Positions 45,508 through 52,988 of a stretch of DNA of 64,000 bases are shown here, one piece after another. The first letter of the stretch is position 1, and each line of letters starts with the position of its first letter. A model generated the notes under the pieces. The model did no database searches and was not told the origin of the DNA. It saw only the letters and a program-made list of their open reading frames with translations. A program made the translations under genes and the position numbers. The DNA comes from an uncultured Pelagibacteraceae bacterium (GTDB lineage: Bacteria; Pseudomonadota; Alphaproteobacteria; Pelagibacterales; Pelagibacteraceae), in contig CACHWN010000003.1 in the NCBI GenBank assembly GCA_902583585.1, positions 77,585-141,584 of the forward strand, written 5' to 3'.

Positions 45508-45845
45508 CTTATATAGTAAAAGATGAGTGTATTAAATGTAAGTTAACTGATTGTGTTGATGTTTGTCCGGTAGATTGTTTCTATGAAGGTGAAAATATGC
45601 TTGTAATTAATCCGGACGAGTGTATTGATTGTGGAGTATGTGAACCTGAATGTCCAATTGACGCTATTAAAGCTGATACAGATGAAAGTGTAAAAGATAT
45701 GAATAAATGGTTATTGCTTAACAAGAAGTTTTCTGCAATATGGCCTAATATTTCAAAAAAAAAAGAGCCAATGGTCGAACATGAGAAATATAAAAATATC
45801 AAAAATAAATACAAAAGTCATTTCTCTGATAAACCGGGGAAGTAA
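45504..45845 (+). CDS. fdxA: Seven-iron ferredoxin (FdxA family)
   Basis: 113 residues. The N-terminal 60 residues carry Cys9, Cys12, Cys17, Cys21, Cys25 and a classical 4Fe-4S set Cys40-x2-Cys43-x2-Cys46-x3-Cys50-Pro ([12 protein letters not shown]), consistent with one 3Fe-4S and one 4Fe-4S cluster as in Azotobacter ferredoxin I-like proteins. The C-terminal extension ([20 protein letters not shown]) is typical of FdxA. Its electron-transfer partner is unknown. It overlaps the TerB gene by four bases, and carD follows after six bases, a pairing seen across alphaproteobacteria. Confidence 0.93.
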   Translation: MTYIVKDECIKCKLTDCVDVCPVDCFYEGENMLVINPDECIDCGVCEPECPIDAIKADTDESVKDMNKWLLLNKKFSAIWPNISKKKEPMVEHEKYKNIKNKYKSHFSDKPGK

Positions 45846-45851
45846 TTTAAA

Positions 45852-46544
45852 ATGCTTAAAAAGAAAAAAGTAAAAAAAGTAAAAAAAGTTAAAAAAGTTA
45901 AAAAACTAAAAAAAAATAAAAATCTTAAGCAGATTGATAAATCGAAAAATATTTTAAAAAATGGAGAGAAAAAAAATGTGGCTTTAGGAGCTGACGAAAA
46001 GCCAGAGATTAAAAAAGTAAAAAAACAACCCACTGAAAAGAGAATTTACAACCTGAAAGATTATGTGGTCTATCCAAAACACGGTGTTGGGAAAATAACA
46101 GGAATAGAAAAAGCTAATATTGGAGAAATAGACATTCAATTTTACAAAATTTTAGTAGAAAAGGAAAAACTTACACTCACTGTACCAATTAACCAGCAAT
46201 CAAAATTAAGACCAATTGCTACAATAAATCAAATTAATAAATGTGTTTCAATTTTAAAAACAAAACCAAAAATTAAAAGAACTATGTGGAGTAGAAGAGC
46301 TCAAGAGTACGACCAAAAAATTAATTCAGGGAAAATTTATGATCTAGCAGAAGTAGTGAAAGACCTAAATAAAAATACAGATATAATAGCCGATCAATCC
46401 TACTCGGAAAGACAACTTTTTGAAAAAGCTTATGAAAGATTAAAATCAGAATTTGAAGCTGTTTTGAAAGTAAGTCCAGAGGAAGTTCAGAAAAAGATGG
46501 ATAAAGCTCTTGGAAGAGTAAAAATTTCGGAAGAAATCCAATAA
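45852..46544 (+). CDS. CarD-family transcription regulator with Lys-rich N-terminal tail
   Basis: 230 residues. The CarD/CdnL RNA-polymerase-interacting domain begins near residue 67 (KDYVVYPKHGVGKITGIE) and is followed by the helical DNA-binding part (MWSRRAQEYDQKINSGKIYD, then SYSERQLFEKAYERLKSE). CarD stabilises open promoter complexes, often at rRNA promoters. The first ~65 residues are unusual: KKV repeated four times then KKL, and further Lys-rich sequence, a probable disordered DNA-contacting tail. Last gene of helicase-terB-fdxA-carD. Confidence 0.9.
   Translation: MLKKKKVKKVKKVKKVKKLKKNKNLKQIDKSKNILKNGEKKNVALGADEKPEIKKVKKQPTEKRIYNLKDYVVYPKHGVGKITGIEKANIGEIDIQFYKILVEKEKLTLTVPINQQSKLRPIATINQINKCVSILKTKPKIKRTMWSRRAQEYDQKINSGKIYDLAEVVKDLNKNTDIIADQSYSERQLFEKAYERLKSEFEAVLKVSPEEVQKKMDKALGRVKISEEIQ
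45864..45908 (+). repeat. Five 9-base tandem repeats in the carD tail
   Basis: Five units of the form AAAAAAGTA/AAAAAAGTT (the last AAAAAACTA) encode Lys-Lys-Val x4 and Lys-Lys-Leu at residues 5-19 of the CarD protein. Because the unit is nine bases, copy-number change would lengthen or shorten the tail in frame. Confidence 0.8.
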
Positions 46545-46581
46545 AAAAACGCCCTCTTTAAAATTATAAAAAGGGCGTTTA
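46543..46581 (-). terminator. Rho-independent terminator (best for the minus strand)
   Basis: AAACGCCCT (46547-46555) pairs with AGGGCGTTT (46572-46580). On the minus strand the stem is followed by seven T, making a good terminator for the tiny basic gene at 46595. On the plus strand only TTTA follows, so carD is probably terminated less efficiently. Confidence 0.8.
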
Positions 46582-46594
46582 GTTAAAGAGAAAA

Positions 46595-46666
46595 CTATCT
46601 TCTTCTTCTTCTCTTTTTTGCTTTCTTTTTAGTTTTCTTTTTAGCTTTTTTTCTTCTTTTAGCCAT
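46595..46666 (-). CDS. 23-residue Lys/Arg micro-protein
   Basis: ATG at 46666-46664 to TAG at 46597-46595. The peptide begins MAKRRKKAKKKTKKKAKK and ends in five Arg; apart from Met, three Ala and one Thr, every residue is Lys or Arg. AAGGGAG (46672-46678) is five bases upstream, a clear Shine-Dalgarno, and an efficient terminator follows after 14 bases. So it looks like a complete single-gene transcription unit. Such a charge would bind nucleic acid (histone-H1-like tail) or rRNA; it also recalls very small ribosomal proteins, but no family match is obvious. Confidence 0.65.
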   Translation of the reverse strand: MAKRRKKAKKKTKKKAKKRRRRR

Positions 46667-46707
46667 CTTTTCTCCCTTGTTAGAAACAAATCTTAATGAT
46701 TCGTTTG

Positions 46708-46727
46708 TTAATTAATACATTAATTAA
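46708..46727. promoter_or_regulatory. Perfect palindrome upstream of the 23-residue gene
   Basis: TTAATTAAT and ATTAATTAA are separated by AC, giving a 20-base dyad 42 bases before the micro-gene's start codon. On the minus strand it contains a TGTATTAAT extended -10-like sequence. Simple A/T sequence can form palindromes by chance, so this is tentative. The rest of the 209-base gap to the acyl-CoA ligase shows nothing I can name. Confidence 0.3.
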
Positions 46728-46875
46728 TTAAGAATTCATGTCAAACATAAATTATTTTACAAATTTGATTCAGAATTTAAATTTTTAAATTATTTTTTTA
46801 GTTTTTATGAAAATTAAAAAAAGTTAGTAATATCAATGTTTTTTTAAGCAAATTAAATAAGTTATAATTTAATTT

Positions 46876-48552
46876 TTAATAAAGATTTTCAAGTTGTTGT
46901 TTATAATTTTTAATTATTTCTTTTCTTTTTAACTTTAAAGTTGGTGTAAGCATTCCGTTTTCAATTGTAAATTCTTCGTTAATTACTACAAATTTTTTAA
47001 TTTTTTCTATTAAAGTTAAACTTTTGTTTATATTTTCAATTATAAGTTTAATTTTTTCTTTACTATTTTCTTTATCACTCACGATTAACGCTACCAAATA
47101 ATTTTTCTTATCTCCGTAAACAAATGATTGTTTAATATTCTCATCCAAACATAAAATATTTTCTACTTTACTAGGGGAAATATTATCTCCACCAAGATTT
47201 ACGATAATATCTTTTTTTCTATCCGTAATTTTTAAATAGTTATTATCATCAAGTTCTCCTATATCACCAGTATGAAGCCATCCATCTTTAATTACTTTTT
47301 CTGTCTCCTCTTTCAAATTCCAATATCCCAACATAATGTTTTCACCTTTAATTAGAATTTCTCCATCTTCTGCTATTCTAACTTTATTAGTCCTAAACGG
47401 TGGTCCTACTGATTCGACCTTGACTAAATCTGGTAAATTACAGCTTACAACTGGAGAGGCTTCGGTTAGGCCGTATCCTTGCAGTGTGGGTAAACCAACA
47501 GCATTTAAAAATTCTCCAATATTTTGATCTAAAGCCCCTCCCCCAGATACGAAGGCTTGAAGATTTCCTCCAAACTGGTTTCTGATTTTTTTTCTAACTA
47601 ATTTTTCACACAAAAAATTTATGATTTTTTCGCTTAATTTTAGTTCCTCTTTTTTGAGTATTTTTTTACCTAAATTTAATGTCTGGTTTATAAGTTTTCT
47701 TTTTAATCCAGATTGCTTCTCAAAATTAATATTTATTTTTGTAAAAAGATTTTGATAAAATCTAGGAACGGCTGTCATGATTGTAGGTTTTGCTACTCCC
47801 ATATTGGAAATCAGTTTTTCTAAACTTTCGGCATAGAAAACTTTTGCCCCAACTATGATTTGTATGAATTGAACTGTATGTTCATAAGAATGCGATAAAG
47901 GTAACCAAGTCAAAAATACTGGATCTTTTTTTTTTGTTAAAATTTCTAGTAACTCAACTGCCCCTTCACAGTTTGACAGAATACCGCCATGACTTAAAAC
48001 AACTCCTTTAGGATTTCCTGATGTGCCTGAGGTATAAATTATGCAAGCAGGCATATTTCGTTTTAAATCTTTATTAACTATTTTTTCATTATTTTCCTCA
48101 TTTAATATTTCTTTAATTAATAAACTCTCAGCGTCTATTTCTTCAAAAGATATTATTTTCTTAACATCGCTATTTATAAATTTTTTAATTTTATTAAATT
48201 GATCTTGATTTGATACAAATATCAATGAGGGCTTACAATCGTTTAAAATATATTCATAATCGTTTGCAGAATAAGTTGTAAAAATAGGAACTGAAATACC
48301 GCCTGCATTCATAATAGCAATATCGGTCATTAACCAATATGGTCTATTCTCAGAAAGTATTAAACATCTATCACCTTGTTTTATTAATGATTTAATTTTT
48401 GCAGAAAGTTTATAAATTCTCTCAGTTATATCCTCCCAGTTATAAGTTCGTTTATCTGGTTTTAACCATTTTAAAAATGGTCTTTTACCCTCAACCTCTT
48501 CTGTTTTTTTAAAGTAAAGTTCAACTAAACTATTTATTTTACTTATATCCAT
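46876..48552 (-). CDS. Long-chain acyl-CoA synthetase (AMP-dependent, FadD15-like)
   Basis: 558 residues. ANL-family motifs: CIIYTSGTSGNPKGVVLSHG (~169-188), FLTWLPLSHSYEHTVQ, LQGYGLTEASPVVSCN, GWLHTGDIGELDDNNYLKI and DRKKDIIVNLGGDNISP. The LTWLPLSHSYE and TGDIGELD patterns are those of the long-chain fatty acyl-CoA synthetase group. It activates free fatty acids with ATP and CoA at the inner membrane. The start codon lies four bases after the CCA end of tRNA-Leu with no ribosome-binding site, so it seems to be translated from a transcript shared with the tRNA. Confidence 0.88.
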   Translation of the reverse strand: MDISKINSLVELYFKKTEEVEGKRPFLKWLKPDKRTYNWEDITERIYKLSAKIKSLIKQGDRCLILSENRPYWLMTDIAIMNAGGISVPIFTTYSANDYEYILNDCKPSLIFVSNQDQFNKIKKFINSDVKKIISFEEIDAESLLIKEILNEENNEKIVNKDLKRNMPACIIYTSGTSGNPKGVVLSHGGILSNCEGAVELLEILTKKKDPVFLTWLPLSHSYEHTVQFIQIIVGAKVFYAESLEKLISNMGVAKPTIMTAVPRFYQNLFTKININFEKQSGLKRKLINQTLNLGKKILKKEELKLSEKIINFLCEKLVRKKIRNQFGGNLQAFVSGGGALDQNIGEFLNAVGLPTLQGYGLTEASPVVSCNLPDLVKVESVGPPFRTNKVRIAEDGEILIKGENIMLGYWNLKEETEKVIKDGWLHTGDIGELDDNNYLKITDRKKDIIVNLGGDNISPSKVENILCLDENIKQSFVYGDKKNYLVALIVSDKENSKEKIKLIIENINKSLTLIEKIKKFVVINEEFTIENGMLTPTLKLKRKEIIKNYKQQLENLY

Positions 48553-48556
48553 AACT

Positions 48557-48643
48557 TGGTGGGCGAAGAGAGACTCGAACTCTCAAGGTATTGCTACCAC
48601 CGGATTTTGAGTCCGGCGCGTCTACCAGTTCCACCATTCGCCC
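48557..48643 (-). tRNA. tRNA-Leu (anticodon CAA)
   Basis: On the minus strand: acceptor GGGCGAA/TTCGCCC, discriminator A and encoded CCA (48559-48557); anticodon stem CCGGA/TCCGG with loop CTCAAAA (anticodon CAA, reading UUG); a long variable arm as expected of leucine tRNAs; T arm GAGAG-TTCGAGT-CTCTC. It lies 15 bases after the BASS transporter gene and four bases before the acyl-CoA synthetase start, all on one strand. Confidence 0.96.
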
Positions 48644-48658
48644 TTTTTTTAAGATAAT

Positions 48659-49504
48659 CTAATTGATTTTTCTTACTATGAGAACAAAAATAATAGAGGT
48701 ACAAAACATTATTAAAGCATAGGCTGCAGTTGGTATCATAAATACAATATCATCAAATAATTGTGTTGTTACAAACACTGCTAAAGTTCCATTTTGTAAG
48801 CCACATTCTAATGAAATACATTTTCTTTGTGCAATTCCTGATGTCCAAAATTTTGCAACATAATATCCTACGAAAATCATAGTCATATTTAAAATGAAAG
48901 CTATTAGACCTGCTCTAGTAATATAAGAAACAATCCGATCCCATTCCTCTACCCAAATTGCAATAAATACTATTAAAAATAAAATTACTGATAATCTTTG
49001 AATAATTAGAGTTTTGGAGATAATAAAATTAGTCATTAAACTTCTAACAATCATTCCAAAAATAACAGGAACAGTTACCACAAAAAACATTTTAATTGCT
49101 ATATTAAACATTGATATATCTTTTGCTATTTCAATCCCTAAAAAATCGGCAGAATTAAAAACTATCAAAGGAACGATGAAAATACTTAATAAACTGACAA
49201 TCGCTGTCAAACTGACTGATAGAGCTACATCTCCATCTGCAAACTTAGTAAGGATATTTGAAGTAACACCACCTGGAGCAGCGGCTATTACCATAACTCC
49301 TAAAGCTATTTCTGGTGGAAGTGAAATAATATTAATTAAAATTAAAGCAATTATTGGAAGCAAAATAACCTGACATAAAAAACCTACTAAGAAATCTCTT
49401 GGATTTTTTAAGACCCTTGTAAAATCCCCAATCGTTAAGCCAAGACCTAAACCGAACATAATTATGGCAAGACACACGGGTGCAATTGTAGTTACGATTT
49501 CCAT
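48659..49504 (-). CDS. Bile acid:sodium symporter-family (BASS) transporter
   Basis: 281 residues with nine or ten hydrophobic segments. Family features include the N-terminal MFGLGLGLTIGDFTRVLKNP, the conserved VMVIAAAPGGVTSNILTKFADGDVALS (Gly-rich, Na-binding crossover region) and the C-terminal ECGLQNGTLAVFV. Bacterial BASS proteins import organic acids or related anions with sodium; the substrate cannot be read from sequence. It lies 14 bases after the two-winged-helix protein gene and ahead of tRNA-Leu. Confidence 0.92.
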   Translation of the reverse strand: MEIVTTIAPVCLAIIMFGLGLGLTIGDFTRVLKNPRDFLVGFLCQVILLPIIALILINIISLPPEIALGVMVIAAAPGGVTSNILTKFADGDVALSVSLTAIVSLLSIFIVPLIVFNSADFLGIEIAKDISMFNIAIKMFFVVTVPVIFGMIVRSLMTNFIISKTLIIQRLSVILFLIVFIAIWVEEWDRIVSYITRAGLIAFILNMTMIFVGYYVAKFWTSGIAQRKCISLECGLQNGTLAVFVTTQLFDDIVFMIPTAAYALIMFCTSIIFVLIVRKIN

Positions 49505-49518
49505 AATTTTATAAGCTC

Positions 49519-50568
49519 CTATTCTACTTTAAAGGAAGAGTTTTTCATGAGGTCGAAAATTGTAGTTACGAAACCAGCTTTATGCTTTTGGTTTTGCATG
49601 TAGTTTTCTTCAAAGGATTTGATATTTTTTGGAGAAGGTAAAAGCATATATTCTAGCTTTTTGTTTTTGATAACTAATTTTTGTTTTAAAAGATATTTTA
49701 ATTTTCTAATCACAGTGGCTCTAGGGATCGTTGAAATTTCGGAAATAGAAGATGCATTTATTCCATTTTTAGGAGTATGTCTTAAAAGGTGCAAATATAA
49801 GTCTGCGTAAGTTCTAGGATCTTCAACAACTCTGCCTTTTACTTGTTTTGAATAATCTGTAAATTGTGAGATACCAATCGCACCCCAAACATTCCATGTT
49901 TCTAAATCACCAAAAAAGGTTCTGTGTCTTACTAAAAAAGGAATCTGAAGCCTTAGCCAATGTTGCCAACATATAGTAAAGTATGAATCTAAAAATTTCT
50001 CGATTTCTTCTTTTGAGTATGGTCTTCCAAACCAGTTTTCTTTCCCAAGAATAGAGCTAGTTTTTTCTAGAAAATTTGCCATCATTTTTTTTGAATTAGA
50101 TGGTTTTTGCACACGATTTATTGCATTATTAAAAATAATAGATTTCCCTTTTCTAAAAATTATATTTTGATTTTGCAAAAAATTAACTTTTCTTCTTATT
50201 GTTTCTTTAGGAATATTAAGCTCTTTTGAAATCTCAATAAGGTTAATCTTATCAATATTTAATTCGGTTTTTTCATAAAATTCTTGAAATGTAAGATATT
50301 GAAAACGATCTGAATATTTTTGGAAAACTTGATTTACCAAATAAACTAAAATTAAATAACTATCGTAATCTTTAAAGGTGCTATAAGCATTATTGCACCA
50401 TGATTGTTGTAACTTGAACCACAAAGCAACTGTTTCATTGGAATTATTAGATAAGACTTCGTAAACTTGGTCAGAATTTAATGTATTAAAAATTTTGTTT
50501 TCAAAAGATGGTTTTTTTTTTAAAGGCTCAAAAATGTTTACAGTTTTTAGATCTATTGGCTTAGACAT
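49519..50568 (-). CDS. Putative regulator with two winged-helix segments
   Basis: 349 residues, no family recognised. Two segments look like winged-helix DNA-binding units: ~108-146 (INLIEISKELNIPKETIRRK, then a FRKGKSIIF wing) and ~270-310 (NASSISEISTIPRATVIRKL, then a VIKNKKLEYML wing). Both have the same plan, suggesting internal duplication. The N-terminal ~100 and middle ~180-240 parts contain aromatic helices (CWQHWLRLQIPFLVRHRTFF). A cytoplasmic transcription factor is the simplest reading. The start directly abuts the small membrane gene upstream; the BASS transporter is 14 bases downstream and may be its target. Confidence 0.7.
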   Translation of the reverse strand: MSKPIDLKTVNIFEPLKKKPSFENKIFNTLNSDQVYEVLSNNSNETVALWFKLQQSWCNNAYSTFKDYDSYLILVYLVNQVFQKYSDRFQYLTFQEFYEKTELNIDKINLIEISKELNIPKETIRRKVNFLQNQNIIFRKGKSIIFNNAINRVQKPSNSKKMMANFLEKTSSILGKENWFGRPYSKEEIEKFLDSYFTICWQHWLRLQIPFLVRHRTFFGDLETWNVWGAIGISQFTDYSKQVKGRVVEDPRTYADLYLHLLRHTPKNGINASSISEISTIPRATVIRKLKYLLKQKLVIKNKKLEYMLLPSPKNIKSFEENYMQNQKHKAGFVTTIFDLMKNSSFKVE

Positions 50569-50754
50569 TTATTTTTTCCACGTTACACTTTGATTGATTA
50601 AAATAGCCATCAAAATCCAAATAATAAATGTCCCCTCTGGTGAAAACCCGTAATCAGCACCAAACATTCCTGCAACTATAACGATTGAATAAATGGCAAC
50701 TGTAGATAATATTAAACTTGCCAGATACCTAAGGATTGTGCATTTTAAATTCAT
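50569..50754 (-). CDS. Small two-span membrane protein
   Basis: 61 residues from the ATG at 50754-50752; a longer frame exists upstream but it would run antisense through the YqaA gene. Sequence MNLKCTILRYLASLILSTVA leads into one hydrophobic segment, then a short loop (GADYGFSPEGT) and a second span ending QSVTWKK. No known family. It abuts the regulator gene (no spacer), so it is probably translated with it. Its start codon overlaps the divergent yqaA start codon. Confidence 0.6.
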   Translation of the reverse strand: MNLKCTILRYLASLILSTVAIYSIVIVAGMFGADYGFSPEGTFIIWILMAILINQSVTWKK

Positions 50755-51352
50755 GATTTTAAAAAAATTATACGATAGATGCGTGGAGCTTGCTAGGCAT
50801 AAATTTTCAAAGCCTTTACTAGGTTTTGTAGCATTTATCGAAAGTTTCTTTTTTCCAGTTCCACCTGACTTAATGATTGTTCCAATGGTAGTGGCCAAGA
50901 GAGAGGATTATCTTAAGATATTTCTTATCGCTACGACAGGCTCTGTTTTAGGAGGTTTGTTTGGATATATGCTTGGAGTTTTCTTTTTAGATGCATCGAT
51001 GGTCATTATTGAATTTTATGGTTACGAGGAAAAAGTTTTTGAGATGCAAGATAAGATGTCTACTAAAGGAGGTTTTTTTGCTTGGCTTGGAATTATGTTT
51101 TTAGCTGGGTTTACCCCTCTTCCTTTTAAAGTTTTTACAATTACTAGTGGGGTGATCGCCTATAATCTTCCAGTATTTTTTTTTATATGTTTATTTACTA
51201 GGGGGCTAAGATTTTTCTTAGTTTCTTATTTTACATTTCTTTTTGGAAAAAAATTCGGTGAATTTATCGAAAAAAGAGGTGCGCTATGGTTTACTTTGAC
51301 TGGAATCTTTATTGTAGTTTTGGCTGTCGTCCTTTATATAATTTTTACTTAA
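50753..51352 (+). CDS. YqaA-like DedA/SNARE-associated membrane protein
   Basis: 199 residues from the ATG at 50753, chosen because it gives the family's usual start ILKKLYDRCVELARHKFSKP just ahead of the first membrane segment. The conserved FIESFFFPVPPDLMIVPMVV (VTT/DedA-type P-loop region) and AWLGIMFLAGFTPLPFKVFT are clear. Proteins of this group help lipid scrambling or membrane homeostasis. About four to five membrane spans. The stop shares a base with the dsbB start (TAATG). Confidence 0.85.
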   Translation: MILKKLYDRCVELARHKFSKPLLGFVAFIESFFFPVPPDLMIVPMVVAKREDYLKIFLIATTGSVLGGLFGYMLGVFFLDASMVIIEFYGYEEKVFEMQDKMSTKGGFFAWLGIMFLAGFTPLPFKVFTITSGVIAYNLPVFFFICLFTRGLRFFLVSYFTFLFGKKFGEFIEKRGALWFTLTGIFIVVLAVVLYIIFT

Positions 51353-51834
51353 TGTTGAACAATAATAAGTTTATTTTAAACAGTATTTTAGCTTTTAGTT
51401 TTATATCTTTGGCTATAGCTTATTTCGTTCAATATATATTAGGACATGAACCTTGCAATTTATGCCTAATTGAGAGAATTCCGTATTTAGCGTCTTTAAT
51501 ACTTATCTCAATAATATTCATTATTAACAAATTTGAGAAAGTAATTGCTAGTATTGTACTATTATTTTTTATTTTTGGATCTGTAGTTTCTTTTTACCAT
51601 GTAGGGATAGAACAAGGATTTTTTAGTGAGTCTTTCGTGTGCGATTTGGGTTCATCTGGTGGAGATATTTCTAAAGAAGATTTGCTAAAACAACTTCAGA
51701 ATAAAACTCCAATAAGCTGTAAAGATGTAACTTTTAGGTTTTTTGGACTTTCTCTTGCTACAATAAATACAATTATATCAATTCTATTAAGTGGTATTAT
51801 GATTAAAGTAATTAAAAATTATGGAAAAAACTAA
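51352..51834 (+). CDS. dsbB: Disulfide bond formation protein B
   Basis: 160 residues from the ATG at 51352, which overlaps the yqaA stop by one base; a longer upstream start would lie inside yqaA. Four membrane spans are visible. The quinone-side Cys pair is CNLC (Cys35, Cys38) and the second periplasmic pair is Cys97 and Cys123 (FVCDLG, ISCKDV). DsbB re-oxidises a DsbA-type thiol oxidase and passes electrons to quinone. It overlaps coq7 (ubiquinone synthesis) by 14 bases, a fitting neighbour. Confidence 0.9.
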   Translation: MLNNNKFILNSILAFSFISLAIAYFVQYILGHEPCNLCLIERIPYLASLILISIIFIINKFEKVIASIVLLFFIFGSVVSFYHVGIEQGFFSESFVCDLGSSGGDISKEDLLKQLQNKTPISCKDVTFRFFGLSLATINTIISILLSGIMIKVIKNYGKN

Positions 51835-52354
51835 TAAAAAAACTTTAGAAGAAATTATAAGAGTTGATCACGCTGGAGAGCGTGGGGCTATTAAAATCTA
51901 CGAAGGTCAGTTACTTGCTTTAAAAACTTTCAAACAAAATGCTTCTCTAAAAAGAAAAATTGAGGAAATGAAAGAGCACGAAAGAGAGCATTACGAATAC
52001 TTTGATAGCGAAATAAAAAAGAGAAATATAAAGCCGACTAAACTTTTGCCTCTATGGGATTTAATGGGGGTTACTTTGGGGTTTGGGACTGCCATGCTTG
52101 GCGAGAAAGCAGCTATGTTATGTACTGCTTCGGTTGAAGAGGTAATAGATGGTCATTATAAAGATCAAACTTACAAACTTGGTAAAGATGAAGAAGAATT
52201 AAAAAAGAAAATAATGAAGTTCAGACAAGATGAAATTGACCATAAAGATATAGCTTATGACAATGGAGCAACAAAAAAAGGTTTATTCGGTGTATTAGAT
52301 AAAGTTATCAAAACTTCGTCAAGGATAGCTATAACAATTTCTGAAAAAATTTAA
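51821..52354 (+). CDS. coq7: Demethoxyubiquinone hydroxylase (Coq7/UbiM-type diiron enzyme)
   Basis: 177 residues. The Coq7 di-iron ligands are in place: Glu20 (DHAGERGAIKIYEGQ), Glu54-x2-His57 (EREH), Glu in SVEEVIDGHY (~106-112), and Glu138-x2-His141 (DEIDHKD). It inserts the last ring hydroxyl in ubiquinone biosynthesis at the membrane. Co-translated with dsbB; its stop codon abuts the stop codon of the convergent HNH gene with no spacer. Confidence 0.94.
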   Translation: MEKTNKKTLEEIIRVDHAGERGAIKIYEGQLLALKTFKQNASLKRKIEEMKEHEREHYEYFDSEIKKRNIKPTKLLPLWDLMGVTLGFGTAMLGEKAAMLCTASVEEVIDGHYKDQTYKLGKDEEELKKKIMKFRQDEIDHKDIAYDNGATKKGLFGVLDKVIKTSSRIAITISEKI

Positions 52355-52930
52355 TTACGGTTCTAACTCTATATCCCAATATAGATAATCCATCCAGCTT
52401 TCATGTAAAAAGTTTGGTGGAAAGTTTCTGCCATTTCTATGTAAATCTTCTACGGTTGGGGCATAAGGTTTACTAGTCAGTTTTAAGTCACAGTCTTTGT
52501 AAAGTTTTCCACCTTTTTTAACATTACAACTTGAGCAAGCTGTAACTACGTTGTTCCAGTCTGTAAGACCGCCTTTGGATTTTGGAAGAAGATGATCAAA
52601 AGTTAAATCTTTTTTATCTCCACAATACTGGCAAGCAAACTTATCTCTCAAAAAAACATTAAATCTCGTAAAGTTTGGATTTTTTGATGGTTGTATAAAA
52701 TTTTTTAAAGCTATTACGCTCGGTAAATTCATTTCAAAAGATGGACTTCTAATTTTTCTTTTATAGTTTGAAACGATGCTTACTCTATCTAAAAAAACTG
52801 ATTTAACTGCATCTTGCCAGCACCATATTGATAGGGGATAATAACTCAAAGGCCTAAAATCAGCATTAAGAACCAATGCTGGGCATTTTTCTAACGGAAC
52901 TTTTTCTGCAGAAGAAATAATCATAACCAA
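52355..52930 (-). CDS. HNH endonuclease-family protein
   Basis: 191 residues (or 189 from the second Met, MIISSAEK). The HNH/zinc core is CQYCGDKKDLTFDHLLPKSK (~98-117), followed by WNNVVTACSSCNVKKGG, giving two CxxC pairs and the His-Asn-His set. The N-terminal part (LVLNADFRPLSYYPLSIWCW) is typical of stand-alone chromosomal HNH proteins in alphaproteobacteria and cyanobacteria, which are not linked to mobile elements and have no settled function. It is alone on the minus strand and does not look like part of a restriction system. Confidence 0.88.
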   Translation of the reverse strand: MVMIISSAEKVPLEKCPALVLNADFRPLSYYPLSIWCWQDAVKSVFLDRVSIVSNYKRKIRSPSFEMNLPSVIALKNFIQPSKNPNFTRFNVFLRDKFACQYCGDKKDLTFDHLLPKSKGGLTDWNNVVTACSSCNVKKGGKLYKDCDLKLTSKPYAPTVEDLHRNGRNFPPNFLHESWMDYLYWDIELEP

Positions 52931-52988
52931 AGCTAACTGATAAGAAAAATTTTATCAAGTAATAATTATGTATCAGGTAAAATAGTTA

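Noticed and set aside
49014-49373. 119-codon open frame antisense to the BASS transporter gene.
   Set aside because: Mirror frame of a well-supported membrane protein gene; Ile/Lys-rich low-complexity translation with no motif.
50755-50898. Extended N-terminus for the small membrane protein at 50569.
   Set aside because: The extension would be entirely antisense to the conserved YqaA N-terminus and has no membrane or domain logic; the ATG at 50754 is preferred.
52355-52930. HNH gene as part of a restriction or homing system.
   Set aside because: No methylase, intron boundary or mobile-element neighbours; it matches the common stand-alone chromosomal HNH protein.
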